64,000 nt of DNA from Spiroplasma sp. NBRC 100390 (GCF_001886495.1 NZ_CP018022.1:496001-560000); one strand, 5' to 3'. Counted from the first letter of the stretch, positions 1 to 11,200 are shown. Numbers and translations: made by a program. The notes: a model not told the origin generated them from the sequence alone.

Positions 1-1
1 T

Positions 2-1348
2 TATCAAACAAAATTTGATGAATTATATACTATAGTTGATAAATTCAATCAAACCAAATACTTGGATCGAACTGATTCCAAAGTTACTGCTGCTTTGCAA
101 ATTTTAAAAACTAGTTTTATGGCAACATTTAATAATATAAGTCAGCAAATTATTAATGATTATTCAAATTATTATATTGATACAAAACCAATTGATTTAT
201 TTGAGGATAGTTTCAAATATAATTTGAATTTTATTGATACGGAAGAATTGGCAAAAGTATCTAATAATTCAATTGTGAAAGATACTAAGGCGGCGCGCTT
301 AGATTTTAGTTTTAGTTTTAAGGTTAATTTTAAAAATTTATCAACAACTTCAAATTACTTTATTCAATATGTTATTACTGATAATCCAAAAATAATGAAA
401 GACGTCTTAAATGGGATTGTCCAAAAACTGTCGAAAGTAATTGTGAATTTTTTCATTAATGAAGGAACATTTCAAATTGATAAAACTGATGGTTTTAAAT
501 CAATTTATGATAATTTTAATATTAATTATACGGAATGATTTGCTGATTTAGATAGTATTATTTTTAATAAATTAAAAACAGCAATTGAAGAAAACCCTGA
601 TTTAAAGAACCTTGTTGGAAGTATTAAATATAATTCTTCAATATCATTATTAACGTTATTAACAAGTGCTATTAACAATAGCACAAATGGGGTTGATGTT
701 GTGAATGAAAAAACAGCTTCTTATGTTTGAACTGGAATGGGCTATCAACCAGATAAAATTACGCCAGAAAATTTTGTTAAATTTTATCGTTCATTAGTTA
801 ATATTTTTAATACCGGGGGTAATAATTTGAATTTAGCATATTTTAATGTTAATTTAGCAAAAATCCAAGTTGCTGGATTCCCATTATCTGGTGCCGTTAT
901 GAATAATGGTGAAGCTTTAAAAGTTCAAGTTGAAATTACAAAAGATGGTTTGGATAAAAAATTAATGGAATATGGTAAGTTAGTAACTGCTTTCTATAAA
1001 CATTTCCGTCTTGAATCAAATAAAAATTCAGGGGTTTGGCATCTTAGTGAGGATGCATTTAATAAGATCTTAGCTTTACCAAAATATGATTATCGAAAAG
1101 TCTTAAAAATTTTAATTGATGATTTTAAAGCGTCTGATGCTGCCAAAAATTTATCAGGATTAAATATTTTTACAACGGGTAATTGAGCAAAAAAACAGTA
1201 TAATCTTACTTTAAATGATGCCAAAGATACTTTTTCATTGCGTCGTCGTGCTGATTGAAATTTTGATTTAATATTTGGAACAAATAATGCTGTGTATTAT
1301 ACGGGTTGAACATCAACATTATTTACATTGCAATTTACTAAAAAATAA
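2..1348 (+). CDS. Large secreted or lipoprotein-like protein, 5' end missing
   Basis: The reading frame is already open at the left edge and runs about 448 codons to a TAA at 1346-1348, so the true start lies outside the window. The product is hydrophilic, rich in Asn, Lys, Ile and Phe, with several in-frame TGA (Trp) codons and no transmembrane segment in the visible part. This composition resembles the large surface lipoproteins of spiroplasmas, such as the MOLPALP-like protein at 61283, but I see no motif that assigns a family. The signal peptide would lie upstream and cannot be checked. A strong terminator follows directly. Coding is certain from the long frame; the function is unknown. 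Confidence 0.8.
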
Positions 1349-1357
1349 GGATAACCT

Positions 1358-1385
1358 AAAAAAGCAAGAATTTTCTTGCTTTTTT
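1358..1385 (+). terminator. Rho-independent terminator of the first gene
   Basis: A hairpin of AAAAAAGCAAGAA against TTCTTGCTTTTTT with a two-base loop begins 9 bases after the stop codon and ends in a T run. Confidence 0.9.
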
Positions 1386-1469
1386 ATTTATTTAAAATAA
1401 AATTAGTTGTTTCGTATGAATATTTGATAAGTAATAAATAATTTTAAAATAAGTTTTTTGTTTTAGGAA

Positions 1470-1514
1470 AAAGTTTAATTTTAACTTGCATTTTAAAATT
1501 AAACTTTATATTAT
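1470..1514 (+). promoter_or_regulatory. Promoter with overlapping 15-bp palindrome (operator candidate) for the deoxynucleoside operon
   Basis: A -35 box TTGCAT (1486-1491) and a -10 box TATTAT (1509-1514) are separated by 17 bases. A perfect inverted repeat, AAAGTTTAATTTTAA at 1470-1484 and its complement at 1493-1507, brackets the -35 box, which sits in the 8-base loop, and fills the spacer. A dyad in this place is typical of a repressor operator, by inference a nucleoside- or deoxyribose-responsive regulator. The promoter lies just upstream of the riboswitch aptamer, so the leader would start near 1520. Confidence 0.6.
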
Positions 1515-1539
1515 TACTTTAACAACTTTAAAAAGCAAT

Positions 1540-1802
1540 TTTGGATGTTACGGGAATTAGGTGCAAGTCCTAGGCTGTCCCAGCAACTGTAAAGTGGATG
1601 AAAGCTAACATATGCCATTGAGAAGATACTTCTTGAGAAGGAATAGCGAGTAAAGTGAAACTGAGCCAGTAGACCGATCTAAAAAACATTGATATTTATC
1701 AGTGCTGCCTTTATAGTTATTATCCCTGGGGTTGGATAATTAATTATTTATTAGTGGAAAACTATTAAATAATAATTTGAAAGACGTCAAAAAGCGTTTT
1801 TT
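1540..1802 (+). promoter_or_regulatory. Cobalamin-type riboswitch and possible expression platform
   Basis: The leader carries the conserved blocks of the cobalamin aptamer in the right order. These are GGGAA with GGTGCAAGTCC (about 1552-1570), then CCAGCAACTGTAA (1579-1591), then a TGCCATTG...GAGAAGG arm (about 1612-1641), and the B12-box-like GAGCCAGTAGACC (1663-1675). Downstream are a hairpin at 1687-1704 and a stem AAAGACG/CGTTTTT at 1780-1801 that ends in T residues and could act as a terminator. The CATTG of the arm (1616-1620) could pair with CAGTG at 1700-1704, as in the kissing loop of this class. Known members respond to adenosyl- or other cobalamins. Here the controlled gene would be deoD and its operon, which is unusual. 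The class call is firm; the ligand and the platform are inferred. Confidence 0.85.
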
Positions 1803-2090
1803 AGTTGTTAATTTAAAGCGATAATCCTATTAGGGCATTATTTGAAATAATAATAATTAAAAAATTTTTAAGTTAATAAAACTAATTTTAAAATATTTTA
1901 TAATTTTAATTTTTTGTTAACTTAATTTATTAAATAAAATTCTTAATTAAACATTTCTTATATGAATATATTAAAATATTCCTTTTCGTTTTGTTTAAAT
2001 TTATTTTTAATAAAAAACATTTTAAATAATAACCTAATTAATAGGAACGTAAATCCAATAAAGGTACGAATAAAGGAAGGAAATAAAAAA

Positions 2091-2801
2091 ATGACACCAC
2101 ATATTAATGCAAAACAAACTGATATTGCAAAGGTTGTTTTAATGCCTGGTGACCCGCTACGAGCAAAAGCAATTGCTGAAAAATATTTAACAGATTATAA
2201 GTTAGTTAATGAGGTTCGGAATATGTTTATGTATACGGGGAAATATCAGAACATTGAAATTACAATTGCTGGAAGTGGGATGGGTTGTCCAAGTATTGGA
2301 ATTTATTCATATGAATTATTTAAATTTTATGATGTTGACTATATTATTCGCATTGGCTCAGCAGGTAGTTATAAGTCAGAACTTAAACTATATGATATTT
2401 TTAATGTTCGCGCAGCGTTTGGGGAAAGTAATTATGCAAAGATTGCCGCAAATATTGATGATAATCTGATTTCAGCAAGTGAAAACTTATTTAATACCAT
2501 TGAAGAAGTGGCGTTAAAGCAAGGAATTGAGACACATACTGGTATTGCCCATGCTGCTGATGTTTTTTATCGTTATGATGATTCATTATCATTTACCGAA
2601 AAACATAATTTAGATGTTGTTGAAATGGAATCATATGCCTTGTTTGCTAATGCAATTGTTACTAAAAAACAAGCAGCAACATTGCTAACTATTTCTGACA
2701 ATCTTGTTACAAAACAAGCAGCTTCAGCAATGGAACGTCAAAATAATTTTATGGCAATGGTGCAATTAGCATTAGCAACGGCAGTGCAATTAATTAAATA
2801 G
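2091..2801 (+). CDS. deoD: Purine-nucleoside phosphorylase DeoD type
   Basis: This cytosolic enzyme cleaves purine (deoxy)nucleosides with phosphate to the free base and (deoxy)ribose-1-phosphate. The 236-residue product has the usual family length. It shows MPGDPLRAKAIAEKYL near the N-terminus, the GSGMGCPS phosphate and ribose region, RIGSAGSY, VEMESYALFANA for ribose contacts, and TISDN at the catalytic Asp position. I chose the ATG at 2091 because AAGGAAGGAAA lies just upstream and the family starts here; an in-frame ATG at 1962 would only add 43 hydrophobic, unconserved residues. It is the first gene of a five-gene operon behind the cobalamin-type leader, with a deoxynucleoside kinase 18 bases downstream. 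Confidence 0.96.
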   Translation: MTPHINAKQTDIAKVVLMPGDPLRAKAIAEKYLTDYKLVNEVRNMFMYTGKYQNIEITIAGSGMGCPSIGIYSYELFKFYDVDYIIRIGSAGSYKSELKLYDIFNVRAAFGESNYAKIAANIDDNLISASENLFNTIEEVALKQGIETHTGIAHAADVFYRYDDSLSFTEKHNLDVVEMESYALFANAIVTKKQAATLLTISDNLVTKQAASAMERQNNFMAMVQLALATAVQLIK

Positions 2802-2819
2802 CCTAATGGAGGAGAAAAG

Positions 2820-3443
2820 ATGAAAATCGCTGTTTTTGGTACTGTTGGTGCTGGTAAAACAAAAGTTAGTGAAGCATTATGTCAACAGTTAAACTATAAT
2901 TTATTTAAAGAACCCTTAGAAGAAAACCCATATTTTAATGATTTTTATCAGGATATGAAGGGATTTGCGTTTAAGATGCAAATTTATATGTTAACAACCA
3001 GAATTGAACAATTTTTTGAAATTGATAATTTAGCAGATACTGTTTTTGACCGCACAATTTTAGAAGATCCTGTTTTTGTTCGGGTTTCACATTTGCTAGA
3101 AATTATGAATGATGTTGATTTTAAAGTTTACAATCGTTTTTTTCAAAATGTTATTACGCCAATTTTAAAACAAAAATTAGGCTTTGATGTCATTATTTAT
3201 TTAAAAGTCTCAACAGCAAAAGCAGTTGAACGGATTAATAAGCGTGGCCGGATATTAGAATTAGAAACACCATACCATTATTGGGAAAAATTAAATGAAC
3301 AATATGAGGTCTTATATGATGAACTAAAGGATGATTATCATTTCATTGTTGTTGATGCTGATAACGATAATTTTGCGGAAAAGATGACCTTTATTATGCA
3401 GAAATTATTAATGATAGATAATAAAGTTCCTTGTTTAATTTAA
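2820..3443 (+). CDS. Deoxynucleoside kinase (deoxyadenosine/deoxyguanosine kinase family)
   Basis: It phosphorylates deoxynucleosides to monophosphates, the committing salvage step for dNTP supply. The 207-residue protein has a P-loop GTVGAGKT at residues 7-14, a DRT motif (residues about 79-81) matching the family's DRS/ERS substrate-side motif, and a LID-like RINKRGR. Length matches the mollicute dAK/dGK family. GGAGGAG precedes the ATG. It sits between deoD and transketolase in the salvage operon. Substrate preference (dA, dG or dC) cannot be read from the sequence. Confidence 0.93.
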   Translation: MKIAVFGTVGAGKTKVSEALCQQLNYNLFKEPLEENPYFNDFYQDMKGFAFKMQIYMLTTRIEQFFEIDNLADTVFDRTILEDPVFVRVSHLLEIMNDVDFKVYNRFFQNVITPILKQKLGFDVIIYLKVSTAKAVERINKRGRILELETPYHYWEKLNEQYEVLYDELKDDYHFIVVDADNDNFAEKMTFIMQKLLMIDNKVPCLI

Positions 3444-3488
3444 AAATAATTATCGTTGATATTTTAAATTTATTAGGAGGAAAATTAA

Positions 3489-5474
3489 ATGAAAGATACA
3501 AATAATAATATTGAAACAAAAAGCCTAAGTAATTTACGAATTTTAGGCTTAGATCCAATCATTTATAATAAAACTGGCCACCCGGGAATTGTTTTAAGTG
3601 CGGCCCCAATGATACAAGCAATTTACTTAAACAATTTAATTGCTAATCCAGCTGTCCCTGATTGAATTAACCGTGATCGTTTTGTTTTATCACCAGGGCA
3701 TGCTTCAACGCTTCAATATGCCATTTTACACTTTGCTGGTTATGATTTATCAATTGATGACTTAAAAAATTATCGTCATATTAATTCAAAAACACCAGCT
3801 CATCCCGAATATGGAATAACACCAGGAGTTGATAACTCATCGGGACCATTAGGACAAGGTGTTGGTTATGGTGTTGGGATGGCGTTAGCAGAACAACATT
3901 TAGCAGCAAAATTTAATAAACCAGGATATGACATTATTGATCACTATACTTATGTTTTGTGTAGCGATGGTGACTTACAAGAGGGGGGAGCGCTTGAGGC
4001 AATCCAACTAGCTGGGGTATGAAAGTTAAATAAGTTAATTATGCTGTATGATTCAAACGATTGTCAACTAGATACAAAGTGTGATGAAGTTTTAAAAGTA
4101 AACTATCAACAGTTTTTTGAAGCACAAAATTGAAATTATATTCGAGTGGATAATGCTGATGAAAATTTGACAGCAATTAAAAAAGCAATTGCAACAGCAC
4201 AAAAGAGTGATAAACCAACTTTAATTGAGTGTAAAACAATTATTGGTTATGGTCATCCAAAACAAGGTTCACCAATGCATTCGTCACCATTTACTCCCGA
4301 GGAAATGCAACAAGTTCAAACTTTCTATGATTTTGAACATCCCCAATTTTATGTTGACCCGGATGTGAAAACTTATTGAAAAGATACTTTTATTAAACGT
4401 GGTCAAGAAGTATATCAAACATGATCAACAAAATTAGAATCTTATCAAACTGCTTTTCCAAAAGAATACGAACAACTATTTGCTATTCCCGTTGTTGAAT
4501 TAGATGCTTTTCAGTCTTTGTTAACAACTGATAAAAATAAAAAAGCAGGAACAAGAATTATTATGGGTGATGTTTTTAAATATTATCAACAAAAATGTCA
4601 TAATAATATGTTTGGTGGTAGTGCTGATTTGGGGACAGCGACAAAAATTATTGGTTATAATGGGTCATGAACAATTAATAGTCCCCAAAATAATAACATT
4701 CATTTTGGTGTTCGAGAATTTGCGGCTGGAACAATTAGCATTGGGATTGAATTACATCAAGGTTTAAAAAGTTTTAATTCAACGTTTCTAATTTTTTCTG
4801 ATTATATGAAACCATGTATTAGAATGGCGTGTATTCAAAACTTACCCGTTATTTTTGCTTTTTCACATGACTCAATTGGGGTTGGTTTTGATGGGAAGTC
4901 ACACCAACCAGTTGAACAATTAGCAATGTTACGAAATTGCCCAAATTTAAATGTTTTACGACCAGCCGATATTAATGAAGCAATTGGTTGTTTAAAACTT
5001 GTTGTGGAAACAAAAACAACACCTTCAGCATTAATTTTATCGCGACAAGATACCCCATATCAATTAGCTGAAACTTGTTATAAACAAACCTTACAAGGAG
5101 GATATATTGTTGTTGAAGAAGATAAGACAAAACCATTAGCGGCAATTATTATTGCAACGGGGACAGAAGTACCGATTGCTATTACTGCTGCTAAAACAAT
5201 GAAAGCGAATATTCGTGTTGTTTCAATGCCTTGTGTTGAATTATTTGAACAACAGCCACCAGCTTATCAAGAAAAAGTAATTCCAAAAAACTTTTCAAAA
5301 GTTATTGCCATTGAGTTTTCTAATGATTATGTTTGATATAAATTTGTTGGTAAAACTGGTTTAGTGATTGGTGTTAATGATTATGGTTTATCAGGTAGTG
5401 CTGATGCTGTTATTAAATACAAGGGTTTAGATCAAGACGCCATTATTCAAAGAATTGAAAAATATTTAGGTTAG
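3489..5474 (+). CDS. tkt: Transketolase
   Basis: A thiamine-diphosphate enzyme of the non-oxidative pentose phosphate pathway that moves two-carbon units between ketoses and aldoses. The 661 residues read through several TGA Trp codons. Visible marks are [11 protein letters not shown], the substrate-binding [12 protein letters not shown], the TPP/Mg motif SDGDLQEG, the HGHPKQGS-type loop (as YGHPKQGS), and [20 protein letters not shown] in the pyrimidine-binding domain. AGGAGG lies 9 bases before the ATG. It stands in the deoxynucleoside operon, followed after 3 bases by an aldolase, which suggests that sugar phosphates released by nucleoside cleavage enter central metabolism through this gene set. 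Confidence 0.97.
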
Positions 5475-5477
5475 ACC

Positions 5478-6098
5478 ATGAATAATTTACCCAAAGTTTT
5501 AGAACAGAAAGTTTTTTATGTTATTCGTAATCAAGATTATAATGTTGCTCAACAAATTTGTGAAATGCTAATAAATTTGCAAGTAACATGTTTAGAATTA
5601 ACTTTTACAATTCCAAAGGTTGAATTATTAATTAAAGCATTACGTAAAAAATACCCAACAATTTTAATTGGGGCTGGGACTGTTTTAACATTAGCAGAAG
5701 CAATATTAGCGGCAGAAGCAGGAGCACACTTTTTAGTCGGGCCCGTTTTTAATCGTGCGGTTAGTGATTTTTGTCATCAAAAAGGATTATTATATATTCC
5801 TGGAGCAATGACGTTACAAGAAGTCACAAATATTGTTAATGCCAACTGAGAAATTATTAAAATTTTTCCAGCAAATGCTTTTAAATTAAATTTTATTCAA
5901 ACGTTAAAAACCTTTTTTCCAACAAAAATATATATGGCTTCTGGTGGGATTAATTTAACAAATTTAAAAGAAGCAAAAGATTTGGGGTATGACTTAGTAG
6001 CGGTTGGTGCTTTTGTAACGGGTGATATTAATACCAAAATTCTTGAACAAGAAAAAATACAAACAATGATTAGCACAATTAGCCAAGAAGGAGGATAA
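5478..6098 (+). CDS. KDPG/KHG aldolase family protein
   Basis: The 206-residue product matches the length and motifs of 2-keto-3-deoxygluconate-6-phosphate aldolases. LELTFT carries the catalytic Glu, IGAGTVLT is the phosphate-loop region, and IIKIFPANAFK carries the Schiff-base Lys, with ASGGINL near the C-terminus. The known reaction splits KDPG into pyruvate and glyceraldehyde-3-phosphate. No other Entner-Doudoroff gene is visible in the window, so the natural substrate may be another 2-keto-3-deoxy acid. It starts 3 bases after transketolase and ends 2 bases before the deoxyribosyltransferase, so it belongs to the same transcript. Confidence 0.88.
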
Positions 6099-6100
6099 TA

Positions 6101-6682
6101 ATGCAAGATAATAAAAAAGTAATTTATAATGCTGGGAGTATGTTCACTGAAGCACAATGAAATACACGAAAAACAGAAGGAGAACGGTTACGAGCAATGT
6201 TTCCAGATTTTATTATTGGAAATCCAGTTGATTTTGAAACAAATCAAACAGTTCGTCCAACTAATAAAGCAATTTTTGAATTAGATTATGCTGGTTTGAC
6301 CGCCGCTGATTATGTTATTTTTGAATTAGATGGCTGAGATTCTGGAACGCATATGGAATTTGGACTAATGGTAGAACAAGCAATCCATAATAAGAAAAAA
6401 TATCTATTTCCAATTATTTCTGATTTTCGATTACAACAGGGGATTTTAAGAGGAGAATGCCCTGGTTTTGGTTTAAATGAAATGCTAACTGGAGCATTAT
6501 ATTATGAACAGTTAAATAGTGGCAATGTTCCACAAATTACTTTATGTAGTTCACATGCAATGGCATGTGCGGCAATTAAAGCAATTGAAACAGGAGATAT
6601 AACAAATTATCGCCAGAAATATGATATAAAAGAAATCTTTAAAGAAGATAAATTGTATCATGGCTTTGATTGTCATATTTAA
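6101..6682 (+). CDS. Nucleoside 2-deoxyribosyltransferase
   Basis: This enzyme swaps the base on 2'-deoxynucleosides through a covalent deoxyribosyl-Glu intermediate. The 193-residue protein shows YNAGSMFTEAQW at the N-terminus, a DGWDSGTHMEFG block in which Glu86 is the likely nucleophile and Asp77/Asp80 are active-site acids, and a conserved C-terminal half. AAGGAGG precedes the ATG. It closes the salvage operon with deoD and the deoxynucleoside kinase, so the three together can interconvert imported deoxynucleosides. A strong terminator follows. Confidence 0.9.
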
Positions 6683-6713
6683 CTTAGTTGTTGTAAAGTA
6701 AAATTATTTAAAT

Positions 6714-6758
6714 AAAAAGCAATATTTTAGAATTAAAAAAATAAAATATTGCTTTTTT
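6714..6758 (+). terminator. Terminator of the deoxynucleoside operon
   Basis: A 16-bp stem, AAAAAGCAATATTTTA against TAAAATATTGCTTTTT, closes on a 12-base A-rich loop and ends in T residues, 31 bases after the stop codon. Confidence 0.93.
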
Positions 6759-6961
6759 AATGTTAAAATGTTATGGTTTAATCGTGTCAAACATTTGATT
6801 ACAAATTAATTATGAAAAAACTAATTTTCATCAATTGTTTAAGTTATTTTAATGTCATTATTTAAATAATATTGATAAACAATAAACAAAAAATAGAATA
6901 GGAATAAATTAAACTTTTAATTTATAAATTAGAAAATATTAAAGGAGGATATTAAAAATAA

Positions 6962-7348
6962 ATGGATTCAAATTATATCCAAGGAAATTCAGAAAATTCT
7001 TTTGAAGGGAAAAAACCAGATAGTTTATGTCGTGCTGGTTGTATTTTATCAATTGTTATATCATCAATAGTATTAGGACTTTTTGTTCTTTTTGCATTAT
7101 TGTCTTTTGTTATGACAACTGGTTATTTTGCTCCTTTTGGAACATTAGCTGCCATTTTGTACTTACTAATCGGATCAGTTCAAATTGCACCAATAGTGTT
7201 ATGCACTGCGGTTTTGAAGGGGAAAGCAGAATCACATATTGCTGCGGGCATTGTTGCATTGTTGCTTTCATTTAATTTAATTGGTGGAATTTTAATTTTA
7301 GTTGGTAAATATGAGAATGAGAAAGTACAGTCAACTATTATTAATTAA
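6962..7348 (+). CDS. Small integral membrane protein, unknown function
   Basis: A 128-residue protein with a 30-residue hydrophilic N-terminus containing an LCRAGC pair of cysteines, then three to four hydrophobic segments at about 29-51, 58-83 and 93-115, and a short charged tail. The start is supported by AAAGGAGG about 13 bases upstream. The layout resembles small DUF4064/DUF4190-like membrane proteins of Firmicutes, but I cannot assign it. It is a single-gene unit between two terminators. Confidence 0.8.
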   Translation: MDSNYIQGNSENSFEGKKPDSLCRAGCILSIVISSIVLGLFVLFALLSFVMTTGYFAPFGTLAAILYLLIGSVQIAPIVLCTAVLKGKAESHIAAGIVALLLSFNLIGGILILVGKYENEKVQSTIIN

Positions 7349-7366
7349 TAATAAGATTAATATTAA

Positions 7367-7398
7367 GAAAACTATTATTGTAAAATAATAGTTTTTTT
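7367..7398 (+). terminator. Terminator of the small membrane protein gene
   Basis: AAAACTATTATT pairs with AATAATAGTTTT around a 4-base loop and is followed by further T residues, about 20 bases after the stop. Confidence 0.92.
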
Positions 7399-7480
7399 AT
7401 CGTTGTTTTAAGACAATAATGCTAATTTTATGCTATACATTATTTTAAGAATAATGTTATAATAAAATGAGCAAAATACG

Positions 7481-8227
7481 ATGAAAGCAATGGTGATGAA
7501 AATGAAGATAAATTTTATTACAAAATATCAGAAATTTATTAATGCTTTCTTTATTCTTTTTTTAGGATATATTTTTTTCTCATCATCTTTTTCAATTATT
7601 AACCTTGAAAATAATTATAGTTTCTTAAATATTACTTTAAATTTATTATATTTATTTTTATCAAGTATTATTTTTCTTTTTTTTATTGGAATTCTAGCGC
7701 AAATCTTAGTTAATTTTCAACAAATTAAAAGAGAAACGCTTTCTACTTGAAAAGTAATCTTATATTCAAATTGACAAATTATTATTTTATGATTAGGAAA
7801 TATCTTTTTAATTTCTGGTTTTTTATTTTTTGGCGAAACTTCATTAATGATGCAACTAAAAATAATAATTAGTTATAAAGCGATATATTCTTTTCTTATA
7901 ATTTTTTGTTATGTCTTTTATGCGATTTTTACCCTTAGTTTTATTGCAATGTTATTACTATTTCGTCTATATATTGGTTATTTAAAAAACATTAATGATG
8001 TTATTTTTTCTAGTTATCAAACCTTTTGAGAAATAACATTAGCAAATAATATTTTTTATCAGCATCAACAATTGTCATTTTCTCTTTTATTAATGTTATT
8101 ATTTAAAGGGTTTGTACGAAATCGCTGATTTTTGAAATGCACTTGTCTTATTGATAATTTGCGTAAAACAGAGTTACTAACACAATTTAAAAAACAATCA
8201 ACACCACCTAGTTTTATTTTTAACTAA
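7481..8227 (+). CDS. Membrane protein, unknown function
   Basis: A 248-residue, very hydrophobic protein with about five transmembrane segments (near residues 18-40, 47-75, 93-115, 128-160 and 190-205) and a basic C-terminal tail; four in-frame TGA codons encode Trp. A TATAAT box at 7458-7463 would place the transcription start about 10-12 bases before the first ATG, so the mRNA may be nearly leaderless. The in-frame ATGs at 7490, 7496 and 7502 are alternatives, the last with GGTGATG just before it. It precedes the large permease gene by 38 bases. No family recognised. Confidence 0.75.
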
Positions 8228-8265
8228 ATTCAAATATCAAAAAATAAAAGAAAGAGTGTGAAAAA

Positions 8266-11200
8266 ATGCCTGGTTTTAAGTTATTATTTAAAAACAATTT
8301 TAAAAACACAGTTAAAAATAAAATTCAGTTTGTTGGATTAGTTATTTTGGTGTTTTTAACTAGTTTTATTTTTACAATTATTGAAGTTTCAAAACAGCGT
8401 GTTGAAAATAATTATAATAATTTTATTTCTGAACAAGTAAGTAATCAACATGATTTTGTTGTTAATTTTAATGAAACTAATTATGTTAAAAATCTGAATG
8501 GGGGTGCTGATCAGTTTGAAAATATTACTGATGGGAATATTCGTCAGAATGCTATTTTAGAGTTTATTAAACAACAACTTAATAATAAGGATGAAAGTTT
8601 TTCTTATAATCGTGTTGAAGCACGGACATTTAGTTTGGGGAATAATAAGGTTATTAAAGCGGTAACATTAAATCCGAAGCAAACAATTGACCGGTTTGTT
8701 GTTTCTGATGGAATGCCAATCGCTTTTTATGAACAATATTGAGAATCAATTAATCGTGAAACAATGCATTGAATTTATTTAACGCCACAATTTGCACAGA
8801 AAAATAATATTAAAATTAATGATATTATTCGGTTACAAACAGATCGTTATGGAACGACAATTAAAGTTGCGGACAGTGAACTGCAAAAAGTTAATTTAGA
8901 ACCATATGCGCATCAAGATATTAATAAATGATTGCCAACATCACCATATAGTAATGAGAATTGATTTCGGGTGGTTGGTCTTGGTCAATCTGCAGATTAT
9001 ATTACGCCAATCATTGATGCATCTCATCCATTTCCGAACATGCACAACGAAGGAATTGTTTATTTAGATCCGCGGTTATTTGGACTAGTTGAAACAGAAG
9101 CGACTGATACAACAGGAAAACATTATCAAGTAACAGCGTTAGATTTAACAAGACAGGTGTTAATTCCAGAAAGTCAGTTAGATCGTGAAATTTATTATGT
9201 TGGAAAATTTAAACAGACTAACAAAGATCAAATTCGCAGCGTCTATAGTCAAACGATTAATAATTATCTTAATAGTGAGCAGGGTCAACATATTGGGTTA
9301 CATTCATATTATGTTAAAACATTATCAACTGGTTTGCCAGTTGCTACTTTTCGAACTGATAACCGTTATGAATTTGCAAAACGGATTACTTATTTTACAA
9401 CAACACTAAATGCCTTTATTAATGGGTCATATATTTTAATTACCGTTTTATTAATTATTTCCTTTTTTGTCTTAATCTTAGTTGTTCGTCGTCAAATTGA
9501 TGCAACCGGACCGCAGAACGGGTTATTACGGGCATTAGGATATCGCCGTCGAGTATTAACCCTTAGTTATATTTCATATCCATTAATGATTGCATTAATT
9601 GGTGGTGTAATTGGTTATGCCAGTGGAATTAGTGGCCAATTTACAATTAAATACTTATTTGGTTCATATTTTAATTTACCATATGGCAATTTTGTTTTTG
9701 CACCAATGGCATTATTAACTTGTGTTTTGTTTATCTTTGTTTTATTGACTTGTGTCACAATGATTAGTGGGACAATTATGATGGTATCACGAACACCATT
9801 ACAATTAATTCGTAAGGAAAAATCGTTTTCAAATGGACGGTTGAAAAAAGCAGTTTATAAAATGTTTGCAATTCGTAAAACATTTGATGCTCGTTTTCAA
9901 GCAGTGCAATTATCAAATTCATTAGGAAAAATGGTTGGTGTTTCGTTAACAATGATTATTAGTACGATTATGATTACAATGTCAACGACAATTCCAATTA
10001 TTTTACAAAACAATATTCGTTACTCATATGAAGGAGATAATTACAAAACATTAGTTGAATATAATAGTCCAATTTATAATTTACCAACAACTTTTTTAAA
10101 AACTTATGATCCAAGTCAAAAATCATGAGATAGTAAAAATAGTTTTTTACCAAATACGAATATGACAAGTGATTTAAACCAATATTTAAGAGATTTTGAA
10201 ACTGGTCAAATTAATCCTGAAAATTATGCGCCAACATATGATGCTGAAGATATGCGATCATTATTATATCGTAACATTTCAAAAGAGTTTTTAGAAAGTA
10301 AAAAACTACAATCAAAGGATGCTGGTTTATCAAGAGCAATTTGTACAACATCATGAGGTGATTATAAGGATTATGGTTTAAATAGTTTAACAAAAACAAC
10401 AATTGAACAATATTTACGAACAACAGAAACGGCACGCGAAAATATTAGTGCTTTAGAAAATTATCGATTATTTTATTGAAAATATCGGGATACGGTAGCT
10501 TTAAATATTAAACGCGACAAGTATTTTGATCAAACTGGAAATATTAGTTTAAATAATACTCTAGACCAAGAAATGTTTACACAAAGTGATTATCAAAGAG
10601 ATTTTGGGCAAGGAAATGCTGTTATTGTATTAGATAATAATCATTTTCGTCCAGCTTTAGAACAACCCTTATCAACGTCATTTTATGATGTGTTAGATTC
10701 AGGAACAGGAAGTGACTTTAATACTCGTTTAAAAAAACCAATGTATGATTTATATAATTGAATTTATGCTTATTTTGTTGACAATGTTAATCAATGTTTT
10801 ATTCAAGGAGTTTATTCACGTTCACCACAAACAGTTCGTGTTAAAATGCAAGAAGCTTTTAAAACACCAAACAGTAATTTTAACTTAACTTTTGGGGTAA
10901 TTCCTTTTAACCCATTATCTGATGATCGAGGAACAATGGTTAATGCTGAACTTAACAGCATTGATTTTAAAATTTATGGAATTAATCAAACCTTTAAAAA
11001 TCAAGTATTAACTAATAAAAATAAGGAAGATTTAAAACAAAAACTATTAGAATCAAATAATAACATCATTTTAAACGAAACATTAGCAAAACGATTAGGA
11101 GTTAAAGTTGGAGATACGATTGAACCGCGTATTATTCAAAGAGCATTGCTGGCAAGTGATCCTAGTATCACAGCTGATAGTATTTTACAAAAATGAGACG

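Noticed and set aside
1962-2090. Upstream in-frame ATG that would extend DeoD by 43 residues
   Set aside because: The extension is not conserved in the family and the ribosome site AAGGAAGGAAA lies just before the ATG at 2091.
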